Shown: positions 55,170-64,000, numbered from the stretch's first letter. The stretch: DNA of 64,000 nucleotides from Zhihengliuella salsuginis (GCF_014651715.1 NZ_BMXK01000009.1:124001-188000); one strand, 5' to 3'. The notes: generated by a model not told the origin, from the letters alone. A program made the numbers and translations.

Positions 55170-56441
55170 TCAGGCGCGCTTGGCCAGACGGGCCCAGTCG
55201 GCGTCGAGCCTCGCGAGCATGGGCTCGAGGTCGGCTCCGAAAACAACGTCCTGGCAGTAGTTGTAGAAGGGGATGTTCGTGGGAATGCCCTGGGACACCC
55301 CCTGGAAGACGGCTCCGCGGTCGACATACGGCTGCATCTGGGTGATGCGCTCGTCGGTGACCGGCGGGGCGTCCTTGCGGACGCCGAAGCCGAGAGCGTG
55401 CTCGTTGTAGGGGTCCTGAATCTCGGGCCTGGCCAGGAACCGCAGCAGTTCGCGGGCCTCGTCCTGGTGCTTCGCCTTTTCGGGGATCCACAGTGCGAGG
55501 TCGAGATTGACGCGGACCTTGTTGTCGGCGGGATCCTCGGTCATCGGCAGCGGGAACGTTCCGACCTGCGTGTCGGGGTTGATCTTCCCGATTTCGACGA
55601 CGGCCCACGGCCCCTGGAGGTACATGGCAGCCTGACCGTTGGCGAAGGCGTTGTTGCCGTCGCCGTAGTTGCGCCCGTTGGCATCGCCCTGGTGGAACGG
55701 CAGCAGCGTCAGCATCTTCTCGAGCGGCTCGCGCAGGACCTTGCTGAAGGAGACCCTGGAGTCGGGCCCGACGTCCGGGCCCAGCTCGCGGAGCTGCTGG
55801 AAGAGGCCGATCACGTCGACCATGCCGCCCACCGTGTAGTCGACGAGCCCCTGGGCGATGGTCCACGGGTCCGCCCAGGTGCCGTAGATCGGCGTGACGC
55901 CGGCGTCTTGGAACGTCTCGCACGCGGCGATGAACTCGCTGTGCGTGGTCGGGACCCCGACGCCGTGCTGGGCGAAGATCTCCTTGTTGTAGACCACCGC
56001 GGCGGACATCATCGAGTAGGGCAGGACGGAGAGGCGCCCCGGGTACGACGGGTAGAGGTCGAGCTGCTCCTTCACGGAGTCGGTGATCATCGCGGCCTCG
56101 GGGAGATCCGAGAGATCGCTCAGCTCGCCGCGCTCCTGGAAGCGCGCCATCTCGTAGTTGTAGAGCTGGAGGGCGAGATCGGGCGGCGAGCTGCGGACGA
56201 ACTGGCCGTTCAGGGTTCCTTCGCTGGTGTCGTGGATCGGCCGAATACCCGGGAACTCGGCGTGGAACTCCCCGAGCAGCTCCCTGATGTAGGGGATGAC
56301 CTCGCGCTTGGTCTGGTAGAAGCGGATTGCGGTCGCGTCGCCGCTGCTTCCGGAGCACCCGGCGAGGGTGAGCCCGGCGAGCCCTGCGGCGCCGGCGAGA
56401 AGACTCCGCCGCGAAACCGTCGATGGTGGCTGAGTAGCCAT
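55170..56441 (-). CDS. Extracellular sugar-binding lipoprotein of the ABC transporter
   Basis: A 423-residue family-1 solute-binding protein. SRRSLLAGAAGLAGLTLAGC is a twin-arginine-like lipoprotein signal with lipobox LAGC at about residue 29. The mature part has DLALQLYNYE, GTWADPWTIAQGL and GQAAMYLQGPWAV, a glycan-binding protein pattern. aaaaggagacggg fixes the ATG; 20 upstream codons are open but lie in the operator region. The alpha-glucosidase downstream suggests alpha-glucosides as ligand. Confidence 0.94.
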   Translation of the reverse strand: MATQPPSTVSRRSLLAGAAGLAGLTLAGCSGSSGDATAIRFYQTKREVIPYIRELLGEFHAEFPGIRPIHDTSEGTLNGQFVRSSPPDLALQLYNYEMARFQERGELSDLSDLPEAAMITDSVKEQLDLYPSYPGRLSVLPYSMMSAAVVYNKEIFAQHGVGVPTTHSEFIAACETFQDAGVTPIYGTWADPWTIAQGLVDYTVGGMVDVIGLFQQLRELGPDVGPDSRVSFSKVLREPLEKMLTLLPFHQGDANGRNYGDGNNAFANGQAAMYLQGPWAVVEIGKINPDTQVGTFPLPMTEDPADNKVRVNLDLALWIPEKAKHQDEARELLRFLARPEIQDPYNEHALGFGVRKDAPPVTDERITQMQPYVDRGAVFQGVSQGIPTNIPFYNYCQDVVFGADLEPMLARLDADWARLAKRA

Positions 56442-56484
56442 ACCCGTCTCCTTTTGAGGTTGGAAAATGAGCGATGAGGACGAA

Positions 56485-56549
56485 CATGTGATGACCACCA
56501 CATGATTTCGGGTGTAAATTTATCATCTAAATCAAGACGCGTCTATACT
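56485..56549. promoter_or_regulatory. Divergent promoter/operator region of the ROK regulator and sugar-uptake operon
   Basis: CATGTG/CACATG arms at 56485-56490 and 56499-56504, an AT-rich 8-bp palindrome TAAATTTA at 56515-56522, and TATACT (-10 of the ROK gene) at 56544. AT-rich palindromes are typical ROK/NagC targets, so repression of both directions is likely. Confidence 0.55.
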
Positions 56550-56555
56550 CTCGTT

Positions 56556-57884
56556 GTGGACACAGTTGCCGGAATCCGAACAGGTCATTGGGCACCGCGG
56601 TGGGACGCCGCCGGCCCCGCCGCCGAACGCGCGGCCCCGGGGCGGGGATCGGCTCCGGCTGAACTCTCGCCCCGCACCGTCAACGCGCGGCGCGTCCTCG
56701 AGGCGGCCTGGGACGGCGAGGCGCTGACGGCCTCGGACATCATGGAGCGGACCGGCCTGACGCGGGCGACCGTGCTGTCCGTGTGCCGCGATCTGGTCAC
56801 CGCGGGCTGGCTGCGCGAGGTCGCCGACGCCCGTGCCGCCGGGCTCTACGCCAAGGGGCGCCCGGCCCTCCGCTACGGATTCGTGCACGGCTCGCGCCTG
56901 GTCGTCGGGGTCGACGCCGGGCAGCACAGCCTGGTCGCCAGCGTGGCCGACCTGCACGGGAATCAACTCGGCCGCGTCAAGCGGGCCAGCGACCCGGCTG
57001 CGACAGCGGAACGGCGCCGCACGGACCTGCGCGATCTCGTCGGGGCCGCGATCGCCGAAGCCGGAGTGGACCGGGACGCGGTGGCGGCCGTCGTCATCGG
57101 GGCCCCGGCCCCGGTCGACCGCGACGGGCGCTCCCCGTCGGACGCGGCCGACAACTTCTGGCCGCGCATGAATCCGGATTTCGTCACGGTCTTCGCCGAC
57201 GAGCCCTGGGACGTCGTCGTCGACAACGACGCCAACCTGGCCGCGATCGCCGAGGCCGCCGCCGGCGCCGACGACGGGGTCCGCGCCTTCGCGACGCTGC
57301 TGTCCGGGGAGCGGTTCGGCGCCGGCATCGTCGTCGACGGGATGCTGCTGCGCGGTTCCCACGGCGGGGTGGGGGAGATGCGCGTGCTGGACATGGTGTC
57401 CGGGGTCGAGCACCCGCACGGCCTCGCGCAGCGGGCGCGCGCCGCCATCCGGGAGGCGCCCGCCGACCGGTTGGCCCGGAGCGCGCTGGGGAACCTGGGG
57501 CGCGCAGAGATCGAGGCCCACCACGTGTTCGCGGCTGCGCGCTGCGGGGACCCGTTCGCGCGCGAGATCGTCGACGGCCTCGCCGAGCGCCTCGCTCCGG
57601 TCGTCATGCTCCTGTCCGGGCTGCTCGACCTCGACCGCATCATCATCGCCGGAGCCGTCGCCGAATCCGTGGAGCCCGTGCTGCAGCGCACCCGCGAGAT
57701 CGTCAACCAGGACGCGACGCTCTCCAAGGCCGAGCTGGTCGCCTCCCGCCACGGGAACGACGTCGTCCTGCGCGGTGCCGTCGAGGCCGCCATCGGCCTC
57801 GTGCGCGCAGGGGCCATGCGCCCGCAGCCGGCGTCTGCCGGGACCCGGCCGGAGCACGACGGCGCCGCCCACCCCGTGGGGTGA
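56556..57884 (+). CDS. ROK family transcriptional regulator
   Basis: A 442-residue repressor. The N-terminal winged helix (about 50-115) has LTASDIMERTGLTRATVLSV, and the ROK kinase-like domain begins at VVGVDAGQHSLVASVADLHG. IGAPAPVDRDG, VDNDANLAAIAEA and LSGERFGAGIVVDG are ROK signatures. The typical zinc-binding HCxCGxxGC motif is absent, the corresponding stretch being EMRVLDMVSGVEHPHG. TATACT six bases before the GTG supports the start. It likely controls the divergent alpha-glucoside operon. Confidence 0.9.
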   Translation: MDTVAGIRTGHWAPRWDAAGPAAERAAPGRGSAPAELSPRTVNARRVLEAAWDGEALTASDIMERTGLTRATVLSVCRDLVTAGWLREVADARAAGLYAKGRPALRYGFVHGSRLVVGVDAGQHSLVASVADLHGNQLGRVKRASDPAATAERRRTDLRDLVGAAIAEAGVDRDAVAAVVIGAPAPVDRDGRSPSDAADNFWPRMNPDFVTVFADEPWDVVVDNDANLAAIAEAAAGADDGVRAFATLLSGERFGAGIVVDGMLLRGSHGGVGEMRVLDMVSGVEHPHGLAQRARAAIREAPADRLARSALGNLGRAEIEAHHVFAAARCGDPFAREIVDGLAERLAPVVMLLSGLLDLDRIIIAGAVAESVEPVLQRTREIVNQDATLSKAELVASRHGNDVVLRGAVEAAIGLVRAGAMRPQPASAGTRPEHDGAAHPVG

Positions 57885-57900
57885 GCGGCGCCGTCGTGCT
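57853..57900. terminator. Long bidirectional terminator overlapping the ROK stop codon
   Basis: 16-bp perfect arms (AGCACGACGGCGCCGC and complement); the loop itself can fold as CACCCC/GGGGTG. The ROK TGA lies inside it, so coding sequence forms the left arm. The convergent carboxylase gene ends 19 bp beyond. Confidence 0.85.
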
Positions 57901-57918
57901 GGTGCGGGCGGGGCGGAG

Positions 57919-59691
57919 CTAGTCCGCGATCGTCGCGATCGCGGCGCCCGCGTTGACCGTCTCGCCCACGGCGGCGGTCAGTCCTTCGATGGTGCCGGCC
58001 TTGTGGGCCGTGAGCGGCTGCTCCATCTTCATGGCCTCGAGGACCACGATCAGGTCGCCTTCGGCCACGGTGTCGCCGTCCTGCGCCGCCACCTTGACGA
58101 TGGTGCCCTGCATCGGGGACGTCAGAGCGTCGCCAGAAGCCGCCGCGGCCGCGGAGCCGGAGCGCGAGGAGCGCTTGCGTTTCGCCTTGCCGGACTTGGC
58201 CGGGGCCGCCGCGGCGCCGAGGCCGGCCGGCAGCACGACCTCGAGGCGCTTGCCGCCGACCTCGACCGTGACCGACTGGCGCTCGCCCTCGTCCTCAGCG
58301 GCCAGCGCGGAGCCGGCGGCATCGAACGGGGCGATCGTGTTCTCGAACTCCGTCTCGATCCAGCGCGTGTGGACGCTGAACGGGCCGTCGGCCGGGACGA
58401 ACGCGGCATCCGCCATGACGGCGCGGTGGAACGGCAGGACCGTCGGCATGCCCTCGATCGCCATCTCGGCGAGGGCGCGGCGGGCGCGCTGGGCGGCCTG
58501 GGCGCGGGAGGAGCCGGTGACGATGAGCTTGGCGATCATCGAGTCGAAGTTGCCGGAGACGGACTCTCCCTCCTCCACGCCGGAGTCGACGCGCACGCCG
58601 GGACCAGTCGGCAGCTTCAGGCAGGAGATGGTGCCGGGTGCCGGCATGAAATTGCGGCCGGCGTCCTCGCCGTTGATGCGGAACTCGAAGGAGTGCCCGC
58701 GGATCTCGGGGTCGGTGTAGCCGAGCGCCTCGCCGCGGGCCAGCCGGAACTGCTCGCGGACCAGGTCGAGTCCCGTGACCTCCTCGGAGACGGGGTGCTC
58801 CACCTGCAGGCGGGTGTTGACCTCCAGGAAGGAGATGACGCCGTCCTGGCCGACGAGGAACTCGCAGGTCCCCGCGCCGACGTATCCGGCCTCGAGCATG
58901 ATCGCCTTCGACGCCTCGTAGATCCGTTCGTTCTGTTCCGCGGAGAGGAACGGCGCGGGCGCCTCCTCCACGAGCTTCTGGTTGCGGCGCTGCAGCGAGC
59001 AGTCGCGGGTCGAGACGACGACGACGTTGCCTTGCGCGTCGGACAGGCACTGCGTTTCGACGTGGCGCGGGGCGTCGAGGAACCGCTCGATGAAGCACTC
59101 GCCGCGGCCGAACGCCGCGGTGGCCTCGCGGACCGCCGACTCGTAGAGCTCGGCGATGTCCTCGCGGTTGCGCGCGACCTTGATGCCGCGGCCGCCGCCG
59201 CCGTACGCGGCCTTGATGGCCAGGGGCAGGCCGTGCTCGTCGGCGAAGGCGACGACCTCGTCGGTGGACTCGACGGGGTTCTTGGTCCCGGGGACCAGCG
59301 GGGCGCCGACCTTCTCCGCGATGTGGCGGGCCTGCACCTTGTCGCCCAGCTTGGCGATCGCCTCCGGGGAGGGGCCGATCCACGTCAGGCCGGCGTCGAT
59401 GACCCGCTGGGCGAACTGGGCATTCTCGGAGAGGAATCCGTACCCGGGGTGGACCGCGTCGGCGCCGGAGGCGGCCGCGGCGTCGAGGACCTTGTCCATC
59501 ACGAGGTAGGACTCGGCGGCGGTGTCGCCGCCGAGGGCGTACGCCTCGTCGGCGAGGCGGACGTGCAGGGCGTCGCGGTCGGAATCGGCGTACACGGCGA
59601 CGGAGGCGATGCCCTCGTCGCGTGCGGCGCGGATCACGCGGACGGCGATTTCACCGCGGTTGGCGATGAGGACCTTGGACAGCTTGGCCAT
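57919..59691 (-). CDS. Acyl-CoA carboxylase alpha chain (biotin carboxylase + BCCP)
   Basis: A 590-residue AccA3/AccC-type fusion that carboxylates biotin with ATP and bicarbonate. The N-terminal [36 protein letters not shown], the ATP-grasp loop [27 protein letters not shown] and [14 protein letters not shown] cover biotin carboxylase. After an Ala/Lys/Ser linker the BCCP domain carries EAMKM with the biotinylated Lys at about 555. Partner beta chains (carboxyltransferases) are not in the window. Function is likely acetyl-/propionyl-CoA carboxylation for fatty acids. gaaggaga precedes the ATG. Confidence 0.96.
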   Translation of the reverse strand: MAKLSKVLIANRGEIAVRVIRAARDEGIASVAVYADSDRDALHVRLADEAYALGGDTAAESYLVMDKVLDAAAASGADAVHPGYGFLSENAQFAQRVIDAGLTWIGPSPEAIAKLGDKVQARHIAEKVGAPLVPGTKNPVESTDEVVAFADEHGLPLAIKAAYGGGGRGIKVARNREDIAELYESAVREATAAFGRGECFIERFLDAPRHVETQCLSDAQGNVVVVSTRDCSLQRRNQKLVEEAPAPFLSAEQNERIYEASKAIMLEAGYVGAGTCEFLVGQDGVISFLEVNTRLQVEHPVSEEVTGLDLVREQFRLARGEALGYTDPEIRGHSFEFRINGEDAGRNFMPAPGTISCLKLPTGPGVRVDSGVEEGESVSGNFDSMIAKLIVTGSSRAQAAQRARRALAEMAIEGMPTVLPFHRAVMADAAFVPADGPFSVHTRWIETEFENTIAPFDAAGSALAAEDEGERQSVTVEVGGKRLEVVLPAGLGAAAAPAKSGKAKRKRSSRSGSAAAAASGDALTSPMQGTIVKVAAQDGDTVAEGDLIVVLEAMKMEQPLTAHKAGTIEGLTAAVGETVNAGAAIATIAD

Positions 59692-59929
59692 GGTGTGTGC
59701 GGTCTCCTTCTCTCGAACACGAAGGAGCCTACCGGCACTTGTGGGGTTTCAACGCACCAAACCGGGATTTTCCGCGTGCCGCCCCGGCATATTTGTAGGG
59801 TCCCTACAACGACCGTGGGTCGAGACTGCCCCGTGCCGAGCCGGTGGGAGCGGAGAGTGCGACGGGGAGTTCTCCACAGCCCGGCCGGCAGCGTGCCCGC
59901 CGGAGTTTGGACGACGGCAGAGTGGGCGG

Positions 59930-60910
59930 ATGATCTTCCCTCTCATCTTCACTGGCTCCGGCGAGCAGGGCGTGGACGGTGCCGCGATACGCAGGGCCTA
60001 CCACCGGGGCGAGCTGCTGCGACTTCGTCGGGGATGCTATGTCGACGCCGACGATTGGCGGCGTCGCAGCGCCTGGGGACGCTACGACTACTTTGCCGAG
60101 GCGGTTGCCAGGTCGCTGCCGGGACATGCGTTCATTCTGCGCACGGCCGCCCGGATCTGGGGACTGCCGCTGAAGACCGTCCCGCCGGATGTGGAGGTCA
60201 GAGCCGTTCGGCACGGTGGGATCCGCCGCGACGAGCCCCGGCGCCTCCGGAGTCCGCACGCCGTCGCGCCACCGAACGAGAGGTTCCCACCCCGCGGATT
60301 CGGCGTCCGGCACCAGTACCTTCCGCTTCCGCGAATTCACGAGTTGCAAGGGGGAATCGCCATCTCGGAGTTCGTGGACACCGTTGCCCAGTGCGCCGGG
60401 TACCTGCCGTTCGACGAGGCCGTCATTGTTCTCGATGCGGCACTCGCCGGCCGCGCCAGGCAGCGGACGGACAAAGCGGCCGTGCTCGCCCGGATTCCTC
60501 ACGTTGTGGAGAGCCGCAAGAGCAACCGAGCTCGACGAGTCGTCGGGTTCGCAGATGCTGCTGCGGAGTCGCCGGGGGAATCCCTGAGTCGTGTGGTGAT
60601 CGACCGGCTGGGTTTCGCGGCCCCGGTTCTCCAATACGAGGTGCGCGACGCGGACGGATTCGTCGCGCGGACGGATTTCGGCTGGCCGGAAGCCGATGTG
60701 GTCGGCGAATTCGACGGCGAGGAGAAATACGGGCGGATCGCGGCGGAGGCGGGCCGGGCCGGCGGATCCGTCCTGATGGCGGAGAAGGTGCGGGAGGACC
60801 GCATCAGGCGCACGGGGGCGGGGGTCGCCAGATGGACATGGGGGGATGTGCTGGATCCCGGGCGGCTCGAACGGATTCTGACGGTCGCCGGCGTGCCGCG
60901 CAGGGGATGA
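59930..60910 (+). CDS. AbiEi-antitoxin-like / Vsr-fold nuclease-like protein
   Basis: A 326-residue protein of the group often annotated as type IV toxin-antitoxin AbiEi-like or DUF559-like in actinobacteria. The N-terminus has a winged-helix pattern (IRRAYHRGELLRLRRGCYVD), and near the C-terminus FGWPEADVVGEFDGEEKYG resembles the catalytic face of Vsr-like nucleases (Asp/Glu-x-D-G). Third codon positions are less GC-saturated than in neighbouring genes, which hints at horizontal gain. No AbiEii toxin gene is adjacent, so a toxin-antitoxin role is unproven. The ATG is chosen at MIFPLIF; a 230-bp gap lies upstream. Confidence 0.65.
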   Translation: MIFPLIFTGSGEQGVDGAAIRRAYHRGELLRLRRGCYVDADDWRRRSAWGRYDYFAEAVARSLPGHAFILRTAARIWGLPLKTVPPDVEVRAVRHGGIRRDEPRRLRSPHAVAPPNERFPPRGFGVRHQYLPLPRIHELQGGIAISEFVDTVAQCAGYLPFDEAVIVLDAALAGRARQRTDKAAVLARIPHVVESRKSNRARRVVGFADAAAESPGESLSRVVIDRLGFAAPVLQYEVRDADGFVARTDFGWPEADVVGEFDGEEKYGRIAAEAGRAGGSVLMAEKVREDRIRRTGAGVARWTWGDVLDPGRLERILTVAGVPRRG

Positions 60911-60939
60911 TACCGGCGTGACTCTGGTCTTGCGTCGAA

Positions 60940-60963
60940 ACTCTGCTGTTAAACCGGCAGAGT
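60940..60963. terminator. Possible hairpin between convergent genes
   Basis: ACTCTGC/GCAGAGT with a 10-nt AT-rich loop, in the 154-bp gap between the AbiEi-like gene and maf. A short stem, so weak evidence. Confidence 0.35.
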
Positions 60964-61064
60964 ATCGACGTGCCGACAGAGCCAGGTGGTGCCCGGACAG
61001 GGGGTGTGGTTCCGTAGGCGCTGCCGGAAATTGCCGGTGCAGGGTGATGGGCCGGTCGGGCGGT

Positions 61065-61772
61065 TCAGGTCCAGAGATCGGTGATGGACAGGCCCATCGG
61101 GTCCAGCAGGTCGCGCAGCGTCGAGACCGAGAGCCCGACCACCGCGTGCGGGTCGCCCTCGACGCGCTCGATGAACGCCGCGCCGCGGCCGTCGATCGTG
61201 AAGGCGCCGGCGCAGAAGAGCGGTTCCCCGGTCGCCACGTAGGCCGCGATCTCCGCATCGGACGGGCGGCCGAACGTGACGGCGGCCGAGGCGACAGCGC
61301 CCATGGTGACTCCCGTGCCGGCGTCCTCCTCGGAGTCTCCGCCCGGGGCGCGGTTGTCGATCAGCCAGTGCCCGGTGTGCAGTACGCCGGTGCGCCCGCG
61401 CATCCCGCGCCAGCGCTCTGCGGCGACCTCCCGGGTGTAGGGCTTGCCGTAGGGCTCGCCGTCGAGCTCGAAGACCGAGTCGCAGCCCAGCACCACGGCC
61501 CCGTCCGCGCCCTCGACCGCGGCGACGGCCTCGGCCTTCGTCCGCGCCAGCAGAAGCGCGGTGTCGGCGGGGGAGAGGCCCCCGAAGCGCTGCTCCGCGT
61601 CGGCCACGGCCGCGTCCTCGTCGACCTCGGACACGATCGTCTCGAACGCGATCCCCGCGTCGGTGAGGATCTTCGCGCGCCCCGGCGACTGGGAGGCGAG
61701 GACCAGCAGCGGCAGGTCGGCGGTGTCGGCGGCGGCGGCGGGTGCGGGTGCGGGGTCGGCGTTCTCGGTCAT
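61065..61772 (-). CDS. maf: Maf family nucleotide pyrophosphatase
   Basis: A 235-residue Maf/YceF-type house-cleaning enzyme that hydrolyses nucleoside triphosphates, often dTTP/UTP or modified nucleotides. LVLASQSPGRAKILTDAG is the signature (S-x-R), VLGCDSVFELDGEPYGKP the metal/acid site, and AGAFTIDGRGAAFIERVEGD the closing motif. The first 20 residues are Ala/Pro-rich. TACGGT six bases before the ATG supports a leaderless start. Placement near a carboxylase alpha chain is common in actinobacteria. Confidence 0.94.
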   Translation of the reverse strand: MTENADPAPAPAAAADTADLPLLVLASQSPGRAKILTDAGIAFETIVSEVDEDAAVADAEQRFGGLSPADTALLLARTKAEAVAAVEGADGAVVLGCDSVFELDGEPYGKPYTREVAAERWRGMRGRTGVLHTGHWLIDNRAPGGDSEEDAGTGVTMGAVASAAVTFGRPSDAEIAAYVATGEPLFCAGAFTIDGRGAAFIERVEGDPHAVVGLSVSTLRDLLDPMGLSITDLWT

Positions 61773-61809
61773 GGCACCACCGTATACGCCTGCGCTCGCC
61801 CGTGCCCGT

Positions 61810-61843
61810 CCCTCCCGCCACGGTGGATGCCGCGGCGGGAGGG
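61810..61843 (-). terminator. Hairpin after the MMPL gene
   Basis: Perfect 10-bp arms CCCTCCCGCC/GGCGGGAGGG, 14-nt loop, between the MMPL stop and the maf promoter, 15 bp beyond the stop. Confidence 0.7.
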
Positions 61844-61858
61844 GGAACGACGCCGGGG

Positions 61859-64000
61859 CTAGGGGCGGCTGCTGGTCGCCGGCAGTTCGCTCGTCGCCGG
61901 TGAGGACGGAGTCTCGGCGTAGAACTCGCCGTCCCGGCCGAACGCGGCGTCCACGCCGAGGGCGCCGTCGGCGGCGGGCGCCGCGTCCTGCCGGCCCTGG
62001 AGCCTGGCCCCCTCGACGTCGACATCCGGCAGGATCCGATCCAGCCAGCGCGGCAGATACCAGGCGTGGCGGCCCAGCAGGTGCATGACGGCCGGGGTGA
62101 GCGTCATGCGGACCACGAACGCGTCGAAGAGGACGCCGAAGGCCAGCGAGAAGCCGATGGCCCGGATCATCGTCATGTGGCTGAAGATGAAGCCGGCGAA
62201 GACGCTGGCCATGATCAGCGCCGCCGCCGTCACCACCGGAGCGGCGTGCCGGAAGCCGGACTTCACCGCGTCGCGCGCGTTCTCCCCGTGGGCGAAGGCC
62301 TCGCGCATCCCGGAGACCAGGAAGACCTGGTAGTCCATGGCCAGTCCGAACAGGATCCCGGTCAGCAGAATGGGCAGGAAGCTCATGATCGGACCCGGCG
62401 CGGTGACGCCGAAGACCCCGCCCAGCCAGCCCCACTGGTAGACCGCCACGGTGGCGCCGAACGCGGCGAACAGCGAGAGCAGGAACCCGGCCGTGGCCAG
62501 CAGCGGCACCACGATCGACCGGAAGACCAGCAGGAGCAGGATCAGCGACAGGCCCACGACGATGCCCAGGTAGACCGGCAGCGCCTCGGCGAGCTTCTCC
62601 GACACGTCGATCTGGCCGACCACCTGGCCGGTGACGGACACCTCGGCCCCGGTGGCCGACGCGATCGCACCCTTCTCGGCGCGCAGGTCGTGCACCAGCT
62701 CCTCGGTCGCCGCGTCCGACGGCCCCGTTTCCGGGATGATCTGGATGACGCCGACCGTGTTCTCCTCGTTGGTGGACACCGGAACCGCGGCGACGACGCC
62801 GTCCATCTCGCGCAGGTAGTCGGACACGTCGAGGTTCGCCTCGAGCGCGGCGTCGTCTTCGAGAGCAGCGCCACCGTCCGCGCGGGGCAGGTCGACGACG
62901 GCCATGAGCGGGCCGTTGTAGCCGGCGCCGAAGCGCTCGGCCACCTCGTCGTAGGCGGTGCGGGCGCTGGAGCCCTCCGGCTCGGCGCCGCCGTCCGGCA
63001 GGGCCGTGCGCAGATCGAGCGCGGGCAGGGCGACGATGCCGAGCACCGCCACGGAGACGATCGCGGTGATCCACGGGCGGCGGGTCGTGAGGGCACCCCA
63101 GCCGCGCTTCGCCGTCGTGCGCTCGTGGCCGGTTCCGGACCCGGCGTCCGCGTGCGGCGGCGCCACGCCGCCGGCCACGGACTGGCGGGCCGCCGCCGCG
63201 CGGGCGCGGGCCTTCCTGGACAGCAGCCGATGCCCGAGCGCGGCGAGGAGCGCCGGGGTCAGGGTGAGCGCCATGACCACCGAGACCGCCACGGTGAACG
63301 CCGCCGACAGCCCCAGGATCGACAGGAAGGGCAGGCCCGGGACCACGAGGGCGGCCAGGGCGATGACCACGGTCAGGCCGGCGAAGACGACGGCGTTGCC
63401 GCTGGTACCCGTCGCGCGGCCGATCGACTCCTCCATCTCCATGCCCTCGAGCAGCTGTCGGCGGTGGCGGTGGACGATGAACAGCGAGTAGTCGATGCCC
63501 ACCGCGAGGCCGAGCATGAGCGCCAACGCCGGGGTGATCGAGGCCATCTCGATCACGCTGGAGAGGGCCATCGTGGACCCGACGCCGACGGCGACCCCGA
63601 GCACGGCGACGACCAGCGGCAGTCCCGCCGCGACGACCGTTCCGAGCATGACGAACAGGACGATCGCGGCGATCACGATGCCGATGATCTCCGCCGCCCC
63701 GAAGACCTCGCTGAGGTCCTGGACGATCTCCTTGGAGTAGTCGACGTCGATGCCGTCGGCCTCGACGGCGCCGGCGACCCGCTGGATCTCCTCGCGCTCC
63801 TCGGGAGTCATCGCGTCGGTCGAGCCGACGAGTTGGATGGAGGCGGCCGCCGTCGTGCCGTCCTCGGAGACGAAGCGCAGGCCCTCGCTCGACGCGGCCT
63901 GGCGGGCGCCGAGGCTGATCTGGTCCTCGGCGTCGGCGAGTTCGGCCTCTCCCTCTGCGATCTCGGCTTCGGCGTCAGGGATCTTTGCGGCCTCGGCCTC
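61859..64000 (-). CDS. MMPL family transporter (RND superfamily), 5' end beyond the window
   Basis: 714 residues are visible; the frame stays open to the window end, so the N-terminus is missing. The first visible residues form a Glu/Ala-rich coiled segment (AEAEIAEGEAELADAED) in the extracytoplasmic loop. Next come helices with MALGLAVGIDYSLFIVHR-like sequence (LMLGLAVGIDYSLFIVHRHR), a second loop, and the repeat of the helix set with LFGLAMDYQVFLVSGMREAF. The Asp-Tyr pairs in these helices are the proton-relay residues of MMPL proteins. Members export lipids, surfactants or drugs; the cargo is unknown. Confidence 0.93.
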   Translation of the reverse strand, partial: EAEAAKIPDAEAEIAEGEAELADAEDQISLGARQAASSEGLRFVSEDGTTAAASIQLVGSTDAMTPEEREEIQRVAGAVEADGIDVDYSKEIVQDLSEVFGAAEIIGIVIAAIVLFVMLGTVVAAGLPLVVAVLGVAVGVGSTMALSSVIEMASITPALALMLGLAVGIDYSLFIVHRHRRQLLEGMEMEESIGRATGTSGNAVVFAGLTVVIALAALVVPGLPFLSILGLSAAFTVAVSVVMALTLTPALLAALGHRLLSRKARARAAAARQSVAGGVAPPHADAGSGTGHERTTAKRGWGALTTRRPWITAIVSVAVLGIVALPALDLRTALPDGGAEPEGSSARTAYDEVAERFGAGYNGPLMAVVDLPRADGGAALEDDAALEANLDVSDYLREMDGVVAAVPVSTNEENTVGVIQIIPETGPSDAATEELVHDLRAEKGAIASATGAEVSVTGQVVGQIDVSEKLAEALPVYLGIVVGLSLILLLLVFRSIVVPLLATAGFLLSLFAAFGATVAVYQWGWLGGVFGVTAPGPIMSFLPILLTGILFGLAMDYQVFLVSGMREAFAHGENARDAVKSGFRHAAPVVTAAALIMASVFAGFIFSHMTMIRAIGFSLAFGVLFDAFVVRMTLTPAVMHLLGRHAWYLPRWLDRILPDVDVEGARLQGRQDAAPAADGALGVDAAFGRDGEFYAETPSSPATSELPATSSRP

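Noticed and set aside
59930-60910. A complete type IV toxin-antitoxin system
   Set aside because: No AbiEii nucleotidyltransferase toxin gene is present on either side; maf and the carboxylase are housekeeping genes.

Overview
The window is a stretch of chromosome from a very GC-rich actinobacterium. Gene content and order point to the Micrococcaceae (Arthrobacter, Kocuria and relatives). Supporting signs are GC-saturated third codon positions, many GTG starts, an Rpf-type muralytic enzyme with DUF348 and G5 domains, the block DUF5719 / Rv3259-like / DUF3499 / Trm112 / ahcY, a protein O-mannosyltransferase next to rsmI, an LpdA-type flavoprotein, and TANNNT -10 boxes lying only 6-8 nt upstream of many start codons (leaderless mRNAs). 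The family assignment is inferred from these features; no 16S gene is present. Most of the window is ordinary core chromosome. I see no insertion sequence, prophage, CRISPR array, rRNA or replication origin.

Layout. 1-6.3 kb: the end of a large membrane protein (probably a GT2 glycosyltransferase), DUF5719, an Rv3259-like protein, DUF3499, Trm112 and ahcY. 6.3-10.9 kb: a VOC protein diverging from a WYL regulator, a DUF1461 membrane protein and a long-chain acyl-CoA synthetase. 10.9-17.4 kb: pmt, rsmI, a semialdehyde dehydrogenase, tatD and a MauE-thioredoxin fusion. 17.4-22.7 kb: rpf with a structured leader, rsmA, ispE and an ABC-F ATPase. 22.7-28.7 kb: an accessory patch with a GH42 beta-galactosidase and divergent LacI regulator, a broken AraC regulator, a membrane acyltransferase-like protein and a secreted protein. 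28.7-35.7 kb: tRNA-Gln, glmU and prs, then a low-molecular-weight phosphatase / BY-kinase / PqqD patch sitting before rplY and pth. 35.7-44.9 kb: sufS-sufU-lepB, an HprK-like/PqqD-like fusion with a DUF2505 gene, mfd and small proteins. 44.9-51.4 kb: a nucleoside catabolism operon (PNP, phosphomutase, DeoC), lpdA and an MHS-type transporter. 51.5-57.9 kb: an alpha-glucoside uptake operon with a divergent ROK regulator. 57.9-64 kb: an acyl-CoA carboxylase alpha chain, an AbiEi-like protein, Maf and a truncated MMPL transporter.

How they work together. GlmU, Prs, IspE, RsmA, RsmI, Pth, L25, Mfd, SufS/SufU and LepB are housekeeping functions. Two carbohydrate modules each pair a glycoside hydrolase with a divergent repressor, and both have palindromes in the shared promoter. 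Purine nucleosides can be cut by the PNP, isomerised by the phosphomutase and split by DeoC.

Most notable observations: (i) two genes carry single in-frame TAG codons inside otherwise intact reading frames, an AraC-family regulator at 26137 and a Wzz/BY-kinase at 33304, and both fit a C-to-T change on the + strand; (ii) an HprK-like kinase fused to a PqqD-like domain lies 4 kb from a stand-alone PqqD-like protein; (iii) the rpf leader contains three consecutive perfect stem-loops and is not a recognisable ydaO riboswitch; (iv) leaderless promoters are frequent enough to fix many start codons.
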